Part shown: piece after piece, positions 55,610 to 64,000 of the stretch | Position numbering within the stretch: position 1 is the stretch's first letter | How the letters are laid out: each line of letters starts with the position of its first letter | From: Vibrio owensii CAIM 1854 = LMG 25443 | Lineage (GTDB): Bacteria > Pseudomonadota > Gammaproteobacteria > Enterobacterales > Vibrionaceae | NCBI RefSeq assembly: GCF_000817815.1 | Contig: NZ_JPRD01000004.1 | Location: 1-64,000 of the forward strand | DNA length: 64,000 nt | Reading direction: 5' to 3' | Program-made: the position numbers and the translations under genes | The notes under the pieces: model-generated | Seen by the model: only the letters and a program-made list of their open reading frames with translations | What the model was told of the DNA's origin: nothing | Database searches by the model: none

Positions 55610-55640
55610 AAAACACCAGCCTCATGCTGGTGTTTTTTTA
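55610..55640 (+). terminator. Terminator of efpL-yciU
   Basis: AAACACCAG, loop CCTCATG, CTGGTGTTT and a T run. Confidence 0.85.
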
Positions 55641-55704
55641 TGTTTATTAATTGCACGAGCATGATTGAAAGACATGAAAGCTCATAAGCTCGAAAGGCTC
55701 GATA

Positions 55705-55738
55705 AGAAAAAGGCTTGCCGATTTGGCAAGCCTTTCTG
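55705..55738 (-). terminator. rluB terminator
   Basis: AAAGGCTTGCC, loop GATTT, GGCAAGCCTTT with five T on the minus strand. Confidence 0.85.
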
Positions 55739-55753
55739 ATTTTCTGCTATCGA

Positions 55754-56692
55754 TTAACGATGCTTGTTACGTGCACCTTGGTCACCTGCAGTCTTCTTCG
55801 GCTTACGACGAGAAGGGTTGTTGCTGCGACCTTTTGGTGTGTTAACACGCTCTTCGTGACGCTTCACTGCGCGACGGATTTTTTGGCTACGAGCACGTTC
55901 ACGCTTACGTGATGTGTTGTCTTTGTTCAGATCAAGCATGGTTTCTTTCTCTGGACGAAGTTCTACAAGCTCACGCAGGTAGTTCACTTCTTTCAGGTCA
56001 AGTTCCATCCAACCACCACGAGGTAGTTTCTTGTCTAGGAAGATATCACCGTAACGAACACGTTTTAGACGGCTAACCGTACATTCTTGAGATTCCCACA
56101 AACGACGAACCTCACGGTTACGACCTTCGTTAATCACTACGTAGAACGTGTGGTTCATACCTTCACCACCCGCGTGTACTACGTCTTCAAAACGAGCCAT
56201 ACCATCTTCAAGTTCTACACCACTTACTAGGTTACGAACTTTTTTCTCGTTCACTTCACCAAACACACGCACTAGGTATTCACGCTCAACCTGACGGCTT
56301 GGGTGCATTAGGCGGTTTGCCAATTCACCATCAGTTGTGAAAAGCAGTAGGCCAGATGTGTTCGCATCAAGACGACCAACTGAAATCCAACGAGAGCCAC
56401 GAATTTTTGGCAGACGATCGAAAACAGTGCGACGACCTTCAGGGTCGTGACGAGTACATAGTTCACCTTCTGGCTTGTAGTAAGCCAATACACGACAGAT
56501 CACTTCTTCTTGTGCCTTTGCAGACACAATGTGACCATCGATACGAACTACGCTGTTCTCATCTTCTAGTCTTTCACCAAGTTTAGCTACGATTCCGTTC
56601 ACGCTAACGCGACCAGATTTAATTAACGATTCAATCTCACGACGAGAACCGTGTCCAGCACGTGCTAATACTTTTTGTAACTTTTCGCTCAT
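55754..56692 (-). CDS. rluB: 23S rRNA pseudouridine synthase RluB
   Basis: Enzyme of 312 residues that turns U2605 of 23S rRNA into pseudouridine. An S4 domain leads ([19 protein letters not shown]), then the RsuA-type catalytic domain with [18 protein letters not shown], where Asp is the nucleophile. The C-terminal 60 residues are a basic, lysine/arginine-rich tail ([21 protein letters not shown]), common in RluB. Next to yciO and the PHP gene as in many gammaproteobacteria, interrupted here by the RTX gene. Confidence 0.94.
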   Translation of the reverse strand: MSEKLQKVLARAGHGSRREIESLIKSGRVSVNGIVAKLGERLEDENSVVRIDGHIVSAKAQEEVICRVLAYYKPEGELCTRHDPEGRRTVFDRLPKIRGSRWISVGRLDANTSGLLLFTTDGELANRLMHPSRQVEREYLVRVFGEVNEKKVRNLVSGVELEDGMARFEDVVHAGGEGMNHTFYVVINEGRNREVRRLWESQECTVSRLKRVRYGDIFLDKKLPRGGWMELDLKEVNYLRELVELRPEKETMLDLNKDNTSRKRERARSQKIRRAVKRHEERVNTPKGRSNNPSRRKPKKTAGDQGARNKHR

Positions 56693-57038
56693 TTATCTAC
56701 CTATGTGTCGTCTTCACAGACGTCGAGACCAGAATTGGTCTTCAATTGTGCAAGTTACCCAACCTATTGGGATTTTTTCGGTCGGACATTATACGAGATT
56801 CTCTGATTTAATGTAAGCAAAATCGTCGATATTGTCACTGCAGAATGTCCTTCGGAAACTCACACTAAACTCATCATCTTCTCCAACTTAGTACCAGACT
56901 CATCGGCATTAGAACCGCACTATTATGGGTCTGTGTCCACCTCTTAAAAAATCCCCTACCTGATAAAATTGTCAGGGCTATAAGAAAGATAACCCTACAG
57001 CTTGCTAGCTCCCTTAATCAGATGAAAAGGAATAATAA
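56693..57038. promoter_or_regulatory. rluB/RTX-gene divergent region
   Basis: 346 bases. A short hairpin CCTGA/TCAGG lies near 56960-56977 on the RTX side. I cannot fix a strong promoter by eye and see no further gene. Confidence 0.3.
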
Positions 57039-57749
57039 ATGTCTCATACAAATCTTGACCTAAATTGGATATTTGGCACCTCAGAAGATGACAATATGAC
57101 CGGCACAAAAGGCTCGGACACGACTGACATTTTTGTCGGCTTTGGCGGCGACGATAAGTTTGTTGGCTTTGGTGGAAACGACTATGTCTTCGGTGGTCGT
57201 GGTGACGATACCCTACTAGGTGGCAGAGGGAATGACCTACTCTCAGGCGGTTCAGGCGATGATTACTTGTCTGGCGGCTTAGGTAATGACCTGTTATTTG
57301 GTGGTTGTGGTGACGATACAATTTTCGACTACTCAGGCAACAACTTTATCAATGCGGGATGGGGTGACGACACCGTAGTTGTCGGTGATGGTCATTCTGT
57401 AATTGCTGGCGGTGGCGGCGATGACACGTTCGTAATGACCAACCGTCTTGCTGTTGGCGTTCCCGATCAGCCTGTTTCTTCAAACGACATCGAAGTGAAA
57501 TCAGAAATTCTCGACTTCAACATTTGTCACGACAAGCTTGTCTTTGATATGGGTTTAGATACCAACAACGATGGTATTCGCGATACGTTCTTGGACTCGG
57601 CGGACGACTTGACTCTGTCTTACAACGACTTCGGTTGGGCAGTCTACTCAAGTGACGAGTTTAATGTAGAAGTGACACTGAAAGGTATTGATGCAGGCTA
57701 CATCAACTACATTGAGCACCACGGTATCGATATCTTCGATTTCGCCTAA
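57039..57749 (+). CDS. Small RTX (calcium-binding nonapeptide repeat) protein
   Basis: Product of 236 residues. About ten glycine/aspartate nonapeptide repeats of the GGxGxDxLx kind run from about 33 to 128 ([36 protein letters not shown]); the rest is a compact C-terminal part ending HGIDIFDFA. There is no N-terminal signal, as expected for a type I secretion substrate whose signal is C-terminal, but no type I exporter lies in the window. RTX repeats bind Ca2+ and fold outside the cell. AAGGA precedes the ATG. It sits between rluB and yciO, which are neighbours in many relatives, so it may be an insertion. Confidence 0.78.
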   Translation: MSHTNLDLNWIFGTSEDDNMTGTKGSDTTDIFVGFGGDDKFVGFGGNDYVFGGRGDDTLLGGRGNDLLSGGSGDDYLSGGLGNDLLFGGCGDDTIFDYSGNNFINAGWGDDTVVVGDGHSVIAGGGGDDTFVMTNRLAVGVPDQPVSSNDIEVKSEILDFNICHDKLVFDMGLDTNNDGIRDTFLDSADDLTLSYNDFGWAVYSSDEFNVEVTLKGIDAGYINYIEHHGIDIFDFA

Positions 57750-57791
57750 ACTGTCACCATTCCATTGAATCAAAAATAAACTGATTCAAAA

Positions 57792-57825
57792 TAAAAGGGA
57801 GGCATTCACGCCTCCCTTTCTTGTT
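57792..57825. terminator. Terminator between RTX gene and yciO
   Basis: AAAGGGAGGC, loop ATTCAC, GCCTCCCTTT; usable from both convergent genes. Confidence 0.85.
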
Positions 57826-57844
57826 TTGTTAAGAGTAAAACCAG

Positions 57845-58465
57845 TTACTCAAATGGTGCCGGGTCGCCAGATCCAACACGAACAACAACCGCTTCACCTT
57901 CGCTGAAGTCGATAACCGTTGTTGGTTGTTCACCTAAGTAACCACCATTAAGAATCACGTCTACAGCATGCTCTAGTTTGTCACGAATATCTTCTGGGTC
58001 CGATTCCGTCACATCGCTACCCGGTAGGATAAGTGACGTAGACATCATTGGTTCACCAAGTGCTTCCAACAGGTCTAGTGCAATGCGGTTATCGGGTACA
58101 CGAATACCGATGGTCTTACGTTTTGCATTCATCAAACGACGCGGCACTTCTTTTGTGCCCTTGAAGATGAAAGTGTAAGGACCCGGCGTGTTATTTTTCA
58201 GTAGTCGGAATGCCGCGTTATCTACTCGTGCGTACAAAGAAAGCTCCGACAAATCACGACACAACAAAGTAAAGTTGTGCTTATCATCCAGACGGCGGAT
58301 CTGACAAATACGTTCCAACGCCTGTTTGTTTTCTAACTGACAGCCTAGTGCGTAACCTGAGTCGGTTGGGTAAACCACTACACCGCCGCTACGAATGATT
58401 GCTACTGCTTGATTGATCAAGCGAGCCTGTGGGTTTTCTGGGTGAACGTAAAAAAACTGGCTCAT
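57845..58465 (-). CDS. yciO: YciO, Sua5/YrdC-family protein
   Basis: Protein of 206 residues with the YrdC/Sua5 fold: GGVVVYPTDSGYALGCQ, KHNFTLLCRDLS and TIGIRVPDN. The fold normally makes threonylcarbamoyl-AMP for tRNA t6A; YciO is a divergent paralog of uncertain main function. Follows the PHP gene by 38 bases, the conserved rnm-yciO order. Confidence 0.9.
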   Translation of the reverse strand: MSQFFYVHPENPQARLINQAVAIIRSGGVVVYPTDSGYALGCQLENKQALERICQIRRLDDKHNFTLLCRDLSELSLYARVDNAAFRLLKNNTPGPYTFIFKGTKEVPRRLMNAKRKTIGIRVPDNRIALDLLEALGEPMMSTSLILPGSDVTESDPEDIRDKLEHAVDVILNGGYLGEQPTTVIDFSEGEAVVVRVGSGDPAPFE

Positions 58466-58503
58466 TGTAATTCCTCATTATCGAACCTCTCGGCTCTATA
58501 TTT

Positions 58504-59382
58504 TTATCGGTTCTCGATTTCGTCTTGTTGAGCGTTATCCAACGAAGGATCAATACCCCAATCTTTCCAAACTGGTTCTACGCCCGCGGGTAACCAGAGG
58601 TTTCTTCCCAATTCCATCCACGGAGATGGATAGTGAAAGTCGCTGCCTTGAGAAGCTAATAGTTTGTATTGTATAGCATAATCAGCCAAGTTGCGTCTTT
58701 CTTGTTGCGCTTGTTGAGGCTGTGCCACTTCCATTGCATCCCCACCCGCTTCAACAAACGCGGCTAATAGGCGTTTCACCCACTTCGCAGTCAGTTGATA
58801 ACGACCCGGATGCGCAAGAACAGCAGAGCCTCCAGCAGCATGAATTGCATCAACCGCATCTTTCATAGAGCACCAATTTGGTGGCACGTAACCTGGGTTA
58901 GAACGGGTTAGAAATTTCTTGAACACCATCTGCATGTTTTTGGCATAACCATTATCCACCAACCACTTGGCAAAGTGTGCACGAGTGATCGGCGCATCAC
59001 CCGCGATTTGCTGAACTTCTTCTAGCACACCTTCGCGAGTCGCTTTTTGCAAACGTTCAGCAATCATCTCTGCTCTGGCAACACGATGCGCTTTTTGCTG
59101 TTGAATCAGCTCAGCCAGCGCAGGACTTTCTGGATCGATGTTCAATCCAACAATATGGATGTCTTTGTTCTGCCAAACAGTCGAAATTTCTATACCGTTG
59201 ATGATTTTTATCGGCAGACTATTCTCTTCAACGTATTGCTTGGCCGGAGCTAAGCCGTCAACCGTATCATGATCCGTGATCGCCAAAACCTCGATATCAA
59301 AACTCAATGCCCTATCCACTAAATCGTGTGGTGCAAATCGACCATCTGACGCGGTGGTGTGACTGTGTAAATCAATTCTCAT
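58504..59382 (-). CDS. rnm: PHP-domain 5'-3' nuclease (RNase AM/TrpH type)
   Basis: Enzyme of 292 residues with the metal-binding motifs of the PHP family: [11 protein letters not shown] (HxH), [11 protein letters not shown] (DHD), [30 protein letters not shown] and GSDFHYP. In E. coli the homolog (YciV, renamed RNase AM) trims 5' ends of RNA including rRNA, and removes 3',5'-nucleoside bisphosphates; older name TrpH reflects its place beside trp. Divergent from the trp operon across a 95-base control region. Confidence 0.9.
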   Translation of the reverse strand: MRIDLHSHTTASDGRFAPHDLVDRALSFDIEVLAITDHDTVDGLAPAKQYVEENSLPIKIINGIEISTVWQNKDIHIVGLNIDPESPALAELIQQQKAHRVARAEMIAERLQKATREGVLEEVQQIAGDAPITRAHFAKWLVDNGYAKNMQMVFKKFLTRSNPGYVPPNWCSMKDAVDAIHAAGGSAVLAHPGRYQLTAKWVKRLLAAFVEAGGDAMEVAQPQQAQQERRNLADYAIQYKLLASQGSDFHYPSPWMELGRNLWLPAGVEPVWKDWGIDPSLDNAQQDEIENR

Positions 59383-59411
59383 CTTTTTGTCGTTTTAATG
59401 CTGTTTTGGGG

Positions 59412-59446
59412 TTGACTTTTTACCTCTGCACTAGTTAACTAGTACG
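59412..59446 (+). promoter_or_regulatory. trp promoter and TrpR operator
   Basis: -35 TTGACT (59412-59417), 17 bases, -10 TTAACT (59435-59440), the same boxes as the E. coli trp promoter. The operator palindrome ACTAGTTAACTAGT (59430-59443) overlaps the -10, so TrpR-tryptophan would block polymerase. Confidence 0.92.
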
Positions 59447-59477
59447 CAAATACGAAGTACCTAATTTAAGGCTCACC

Positions 59478-59603
59478 ATGTTACAAGAATTTAACCAAAA
59501 CCAGGAAGCGAAAGTTGCAGTTCGTCTGAATAAGATGAAATCTGCTGACCTTGCTTGGTGGCGCATTTGGACAAGTTCTTGGTGGGCGAACGTGTACTTC
59601 TAG
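59478..59603 (+). CDS. trpL: trp operon leader peptide
   Basis: ORF of 41 codons (starts MLQEFNQNQ, ends WWANVYF, TAG). Five tryptophan codons lie in ...AWWRIWTSSWWANVYF, so ribosome stalling at low Trp-tRNA is spread over two TGG-TGG pairs and one single TGG. Much longer than the 14-residue E. coli peptide. The attenuator hairpin lies 21 bases after the stop. Confidence 0.92.
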   Translation: MLQEFNQNQEAKVAVRLNKMKSADLAWWRIWTSSWWANVYF

Positions 59604-59621
59604 TTTAGAGAATTAAATGTC

Positions 59622-59652
59622 ACAAAGCCCGCTACTTCAGCGGGCTTTTTGT
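59622..59652 (+). terminator. trp attenuator
   Basis: AAAGCCCGC, loop TACTTCA, GCGGGCTTTTTG: rho-independent stem 3:4 of the attenuator, between trpL and trpE. Confidence 0.88.
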
Positions 59653-59779
59653 TTTGTCGTCCATCTCACATTCAACTGCTCAAACATTCATCGGATATGA
59701 CCAAAACTTGATTGGGTGAACTTTTGCTTTATGCGACTATGTACGGCAGGAAGATGTAAAACAGCTATAAGGAGGTCTT

Positions 59780-61345
59780 GTGAACAAGGCCATTGAAATT
59801 AAGAAACTTGGACAGCTTGAAGTGCTAACGGCTTCCGTCCCTTATACTCAAGACCCGACTCGTTTGTTCCACACTTTATGTGAGAACAAAACTGACAGCC
59901 TGTTGCTGGAATCTGCTGAGATCGATTCGAAGCAAGATTTGAAATCCCTGCTGATCGTAGATTCAGCGGTTCGCATTGTCTGCTACGGCCATACCGTTAG
60001 CATGCACGCCTTGACCAACAACGGTAAAAACCTACTGTCTCACCTAAACCAGAACATCCGTGGTGATGTTGAGAGTAAGTTCGATGGCGAAACGCTAACT
60101 TTAGAATTTGACCAGCCATGCGAAACGTTAGATGAAGATTCTCGCCTACGTGAAGCCTCTTCTTTCGATGCGCTACGTTTGGTTCAACATAGTTTTGATA
60201 TTTCACAGCAAGACAAACACGCGATTTTCCTTGGTGGTCTGTTTGCCTACGACTTAGTCGCAAACTTCGAGCCGCTTGGTAATGCAGAAGCAACAAATCA
60301 GTGTCCAGATTACGTTTTCTACGTCGCGGAAACATTGCTTGTTGTCGACCATCAAACGGAATCTTGCCAGCTTCAAGCGACGTTGTTTGTTGATGGTTCA
60401 GAGAAAACAGCGTTAGAGACTCGTATTGCAGAAATCAGCGCTCAGTGTGCAGCGCCAAAACTACTGCCAAGCGCAAAACAAATCGCTGACGTAACGGTAG
60501 AACCTAGCGTATCTGATGCAGACTTCTGCCAAACTGTTCGCGGCTTAAAAGAGTTCGTAGTGAAAGGCGATGTATTCCAAGTTGTACCATCTCGCCGATT
60601 CACTCTACCTTGCCCTTCTCCACTAGCGGCTTACAAAGAACTGAAACAAAGTAACCCAAGCCCTTACATGTTCTACATGCAAGATGAGCTGTTCACTCTG
60701 TTTGGCGCATCACCAGAAAGTGCGCTTAAGTACGAAACCGACACTAACCAAATTGAAATCTATCCAATCGCAGGCACTCGTCGCCGCGGCAAGCGCCCTA
60801 ACGGCGAGATCGATTTCGACCTAGACAGCCGCATCGAACTTGAACTGCGTACCGACATGAAAGAAAACGCAGAACACATGATGCTGGTTGACTTAGCACG
60901 TAACGACGTCGCTCGTATTGCTCAAGCTGGCACTCGCCACGTAGCAGACCTTCTAAAAGTCGACCGCTACAGCCACGTAATGCACTTGGTATCTCGTGTG
61001 GTTGGTCAACTGCGTGAAGACCTAGACGCGCTGCACGCATATCAAGCATGTATGAACATGGGCACACTCACTGGTGCACCAAAGATTCGTGCAATGCAGT
61101 TGATTCGCGACGTAGAAGGCGCACGACGCGGTAGCTACGGCGGTGCTGTGGGCTACCTAACTGGTGAAGGCACACTCGACACATGTATCGTAATTCGCTC
61201 AGCGTACGTTGAGAACGGTATTGCTCAAGTTCAAGCTGGTGCAGGCGTGGTGTTCGACTCTGATCCACAAGCGGAAGCAGACGAAACACGCGGCAAAGCA
61301 CAAGCGGTAATCTCTGCTATCCAAGCAGCTCATAAGTCACAATAA
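59780..61345 (+). CDS. trpE: Anthranilate synthase component I
   Basis: Large subunit of 521 residues that converts chorismate to anthranilate with TrpG. The tryptophan-feedback segment LLLESAEID is intact near residue 40; the chorismate site has GDVFQVVPSRRF, YMQDELFTLFGASPES, PIAGTRRRGK, MLVDLARND and GTLTGAPKIRAMQLI. GTG start at 59780 with strong GGAGG. First structural gene of the trp operon. Confidence 0.96.
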   Translation: MNKAIEIKKLGQLEVLTASVPYTQDPTRLFHTLCENKTDSLLLESAEIDSKQDLKSLLIVDSAVRIVCYGHTVSMHALTNNGKNLLSHLNQNIRGDVESKFDGETLTLEFDQPCETLDEDSRLREASSFDALRLVQHSFDISQQDKHAIFLGGLFAYDLVANFEPLGNAEATNQCPDYVFYVAETLLVVDHQTESCQLQATLFVDGSEKTALETRIAEISAQCAAPKLLPSAKQIADVTVEPSVSDADFCQTVRGLKEFVVKGDVFQVVPSRRFTLPCPSPLAAYKELKQSNPSPYMFYMQDELFTLFGASPESALKYETDTNQIEIYPIAGTRRRGKRPNGEIDFDLDSRIELELRTDMKENAEHMMLVDLARNDVARIAQAGTRHVADLLKVDRYSHVMHLVSRVVGQLREDLDALHAYQACMNMGTLTGAPKIRAMQLIRDVEGARRGSYGGAVGYLTGEGTLDTCIVIRSAYVENGIAQVQAGAGVVFDSDPQAEADETRGKAQAVISAIQAAHKSQ

Positions 61346-61361
61346 GGAATAGGGTTCAGAG

Positions 61362-61970
61362 ATGGCTAATATCATTTTTATCGACAACTTTGACTCGTTC
61401 ACCTACAACCTTGTGGATCAGTTCCGCTCGCTAGGTCACTCAGTCAAGATTTACCGAAACAACATCCCAGCAGAAACCATTGAACAAGCGGTAAATGAGC
61501 TTGAAAACCCAGTGGTCCTGCTATCACCAGGCCCAGGTGCACCGTCAGAGGCAGGCTCAATGCCGGAGCTTATCCAACGCATGAAGGGCAAAGTGCCAAT
61601 GATTGGTATTTGTCTTGGTCACCAAGCGATTGTTGAAGCATACGGCGGCAACGTTGCTGGCGCGGGCGAAATCATTCACGGTAAGGTCTCTATGATGGAG
61701 CACCAAAACCATGCGATTTACCAAAACCTACCATCACCACTTGCAATTGCACGTTACCACTCGCTGGTTGCGACCAAGGTTCCTGAGAGCCTAACCATCA
61801 CAGCAGAAGTGGATAACTTGGTAATGTCTGTTGTACATGAAGAAGATAAAGTTTGCGGGTTCCAGTTCCACCCGGAATCTATTATGACGACCTACGGAGC
61901 AACACTGTTGGCCAATGCCATCGAATGGGCACTTGAAGAACAAACTTCAGCGAACCCACTCACTGCTTAA
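61362..61970 (+). CDS. trpG: Anthranilate synthase component II (glutamine amidotransferase)
   Basis: Class-I amidotransferase of 202 residues that supplies ammonia to TrpE. The oxyanion motif SPGPGAPSEAG, the nucleophile in GICLGHQAIVEAYGG and the FQFHPES His/Glu pair are all present. It is a free-standing TrpG, unlike E. coli where it is fused to TrpD. Starts 17 bases after trpE. Confidence 0.96.
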   Translation: MANIIFIDNFDSFTYNLVDQFRSLGHSVKIYRNNIPAETIEQAVNELENPVVLLSPGPGAPSEAGSMPELIQRMKGKVPMIGICLGHQAIVEAYGGNVAGAGEIIHGKVSMMEHQNHAIYQNLPSPLAIARYHSLVATKVPESLTITAEVDNLVMSVVHEEDKVCGFQFHPESIMTTYGATLLANAIEWALEEQTSANPLTA

Positions 61971-62007
61971 AAAGCACTTGGCACATAAGAAATTTAGGAG
62001 AGGAAAT

Positions 62008-63018
62008 ATGGAAGCAATCATCAACCCTATTATTACCAAACTGTACGAGCAAGAATCGCTTACTCAGGAAGAGAGCCAACAGCTGTTCGACATCATCATC
62101 CGTGGTGAGCTAGACCCAATTTTGATGGTATCAGCACTGACTGCACTAAAAATCAAAGGCGAGACACCGGATGAAATTGCGGGCGCAGCGAAAGCACTGC
62201 TGGCAAACGCAAACCCATTCCCTCGTCCAGATTATGATTTCGCAGATATCGTAGGTACTGGCGGTGACGGTCACAACACCATCAACATTTCAACCACTGC
62301 GGCGTTTGTTGCTGCAGCATGTGGTCTAAAAGTAGCGAAACACGGTAACCGCAGCGTTTCAAGCAAATCTGGTTCTTCTGACCTTCTTGATTCATTTGGT
62401 ATCAACCTAGCTATGAGCGCAGAAGATACGCGCAAAGCGGTAGACGATATTGGTGTCGCTTTCCTATTTGCACCTCAATACCACGGTGGTGTGCGCCATG
62501 CGATGCCAGTGCGCCAAACAATGAAAACACGCACCATCTTTAACATTCTTGGCCCACTGATTAACCCTGCTCGCCCTAACATCGAATTGATGGGCGTTTA
62601 CAGTGAAGAACTGGTTCGTCCTATCGCAGAAACCATGCTACAAATGGGTATGAAGCGTGCCGCTGTAGTACACGGTAGTGGTTTGGACGAAGTGGCAATT
62701 CACGGTGAAACAACCGTTGCCGAAATCAAAGACGGTAAGATCACAGAATACAAACTAACGCCTGCAGACTTCGGTCTAGAAGCGCACCCACTAGAAGCGA
62801 TCAAAGGTGGCGATCCTGAAGAAAACAAAGCGATCATTACCAATATTCTGACGGGTAAAGGTACAGACGCACAATTGGGCGCAGTGGCGGTGAACGTTGC
62901 TCTGCTAATGCGTCTATTCGGCCACGAAGATTTAAAAGCCAACACGCAACAAGCGATTGAGGCAATGAATTCAGGCAAGGCGTACCAATTGGTACAACAA
63001 CTTGCCGCACACGCTTAA
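62008..63018 (+). CDS. trpD: Anthranilate phosphoribosyltransferase
   Basis: Enzyme of 336 residues that attaches phosphoribose to anthranilate. The diphosphate loop is VGTGGDGHNTINIST, followed by KHGNRSVSSKSGSSDLL; NILGPLINPARP and VVHGSGLDE are also typical. ATG at 62008 with AGGAGAGG decides the start over a longer frame that begins inside trpG. Confidence 0.96.
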   Translation: MEAIINPIITKLYEQESLTQEESQQLFDIIIRGELDPILMVSALTALKIKGETPDEIAGAAKALLANANPFPRPDYDFADIVGTGGDGHNTINISTTAAFVAAACGLKVAKHGNRSVSSKSGSSDLLDSFGINLAMSAEDTRKAVDDIGVAFLFAPQYHGGVRHAMPVRQTMKTRTIFNILGPLINPARPNIELMGVYSEELVRPIAETMLQMGMKRAAVVHGSGLDEVAIHGETTVAEIKDGKITEYKLTPADFGLEAHPLEAIKGGDPEENKAIITNILTGKGTDAQLGAVAVNVALLMRLFGHEDLKANTQQAIEAMNSGKAYQLVQQLAAHA

Positions 63019-63031
63019 GGAATTGAAGAAG

Positions 63032-64000
63032 ATGACTGACTTCAACACTCAGCAAGCTGACAACCTGTCTGAACACGTTTCTAAGAAAGAAGCAGAAATG
63101 GCAGAAGTACTGGCGAAAATTGTCCGCGACAAATATCAGTGGGTAGCAGACCGTAAGGTGTCTCAACCGCTAAGCACATTTCAGTCTGATTTGCAGCCAT
63201 CGGACCGCAGCTTCTACGATGCTCTGAGTGGCGAAAAGACGGCATTCATCACCGAATGTAAGAAGGCATCTCCTTCTAAAGGTTTGATTCGTGATCACTT
63301 CGACTTGGACTACATTGCATCGGTTTACAACAACCATGCTGATGCAATTTCAGTCCTAACAGACGAGAAGTACTTCCAAGGTAACTTTGATTTTCTTCCT
63401 CAAGTACGTGGTCAAGTCAAACAACCCGTTCTGTGCAAAGACTTCATGGTAGATACCTACCAAGTTTACCTAGCACGTCATTACAGTGCTGATGCCGTGC
63501 TACTGATGCTTTCTGTCCTAAATGACGAAGAGTACAAAGCGCTAGAAGAAGCAGCACACAGCCTGAACATGGGTATCCTGACCGAAGTCAGCAACGAAGA
63601 AGAGCTTCATCGTGCCGTTAAGCTAGGCGCTCGCGTTATCGGCATCAATAATCGTAACTTGCGCGACCTAAGTACTGATTTGAATCGTACGAAAGAACTG
63701 GCACCGACCATTCGTGAACTGGCTCCTAACGCAACAGTGATCTCAGAATCTGGCATTTATACACATCAACAAGTTCGTGATTTAGCAGAATTCGCAGACG
63801 GCTTCTTGATTGGTAGTTCACTGATGGCGGAAGACAACTTAGAACTTGCTGTACGTAAAGTGACGTTGGGTGAAAACAAAGTGTGTGGCTTAACGCACCC
63901 AGATGACGCAGCAAAAGCATATCAAGCTGGTGCGGTATTTGGTGGCCTGATTTTTGTCGAGAAGTCGAAGCGTGCGGTTGACCTTGAAGGTGCTCGCTTA
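63032..64000 (+). CDS. trpCF: Indole-3-glycerol phosphate synthase / phosphoribosylanthranilate isomerase, cut by window end
   Basis: 323 codons visible, open at the right edge. The TrpC barrel covers about 20-265: FITECKKASPSKGLIR, VLCKDFMVD, GINNRNLRDLSTDL and SESGIYTHQQVRDL. Around residue 280 a second barrel begins, VCGLTHPDDAAKAYQAGAVFGGLIF, the start of the TrpF domain, so this is the fused TrpCF of enteric bacteria and Vibrio. ATG 14 bases after trpD with GAAG-type SD. trpB and trpA should follow outside the window. Confidence 0.95.
   Translation, partial: MTDFNTQQADNLSEHVSKKEAEMAEVLAKIVRDKYQWVADRKVSQPLSTFQSDLQPSDRSFYDALSGEKTAFITECKKASPSKGLIRDHFDLDYIASVYNNHADAISVLTDEKYFQGNFDFLPQVRGQVKQPVLCKDFMVDTYQVYLARHYSADAVLLMLSVLNDEEYKALEEAAHSLNMGILTEVSNEEELHRAVKLGARVIGINNRNLRDLSTDLNRTKELAPTIRELAPNATVISESGIYTHQQVRDLAEFADGFLIGSSLMAEDNLELAVRKVTLGENKVCGLTHPDDAAKAYQAGAVFGGLIFVEKSKRAVDLEGARL

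Overview
The window is 64 kb of Vibrio chromosome. Gene content and order point to the main chromosome, probably of the Harveyi clade (V. parahaemolyticus, V. alginolyticus, V. campbellii). The markers are a CosR/BCCT pair, a TRAP operon with its own two-component system, a split nrf cluster, gyrA-ubiG-nrdAB-yfaE, the norspermidine operon with its aminotransferase/decarboxylase fusion, uvrY-uvrC-pgsA-tRNA, and the trp operon with separate trpG and fused trpCF. Species is inferred from remembered gene order, not from a search. I see no rRNA, prophage, insertion sequence or CRISPR array.

Layout. 0-5 kb: a chemoreceptor, a betaine-type carrier and the divergent MarR regulator CosR. 4.7-10 kb: a dctPQM TRAP transporter for a small organic acid, followed on the same strand by a histidine kinase and a NarL-type regulator. 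10-15 kb: a basic histone-H1-like small protein, a DUF2982 protein and the ldtD-ycbK-ycbL cell-wall cluster. 14.8-19.6 kb: an iron-type operon (imelysin, di-haem oxidoreductase, second imelysin, DUF1513). 19.8-20.4 kb: ribA, behind a near-perfect Zur operator. 21-29.3 kb: periplasmic nitrite reduction to ammonia (nrfBCDE-X-F, divergent nrfA, detached nrfG). 29.4-38.7 kb: gyrA, ubiG, the aerobic ribonucleotide reductase with its ferredoxin, and a CinA-like protein. 38.9-40.5 kb: a DUF3943 protein and a tandem-ACT regulator. 40.6-46.7 kb: norspermidine synthesis. 47-51 kb: four tRNAs, pgsA, uvrC, uvrY. 51.3-59.4 kb: SOS polymerase polB, a nucleotidyltransferase, efpL, a DNA mimic, rluB, a small RTX-repeat protein, yciO and a PHP nuclease. 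59.4 kb to the end: the trp operon with TrpR operator, leader peptide and attenuator, cut off inside trpCF.

Most genes are ordinary core functions. The less expected signals are between genes. (1) About 220 bases of nested, possibly pseudoknotted inverted repeats lie in the predicted 5' leader of the norspermidine operon, downstream of a well-placed CRP site and promoter; this is the best candidate for an undescribed regulatory RNA. (2) A Zur box overlaps the promoter of ribA, although RibA is itself a zinc enzyme. (3) A terminator and a tandem array of five palindromic units split the norspermidine operon before nspC. (4) Spaced TACGTRGT repeats lie upstream of the TRAP operon.
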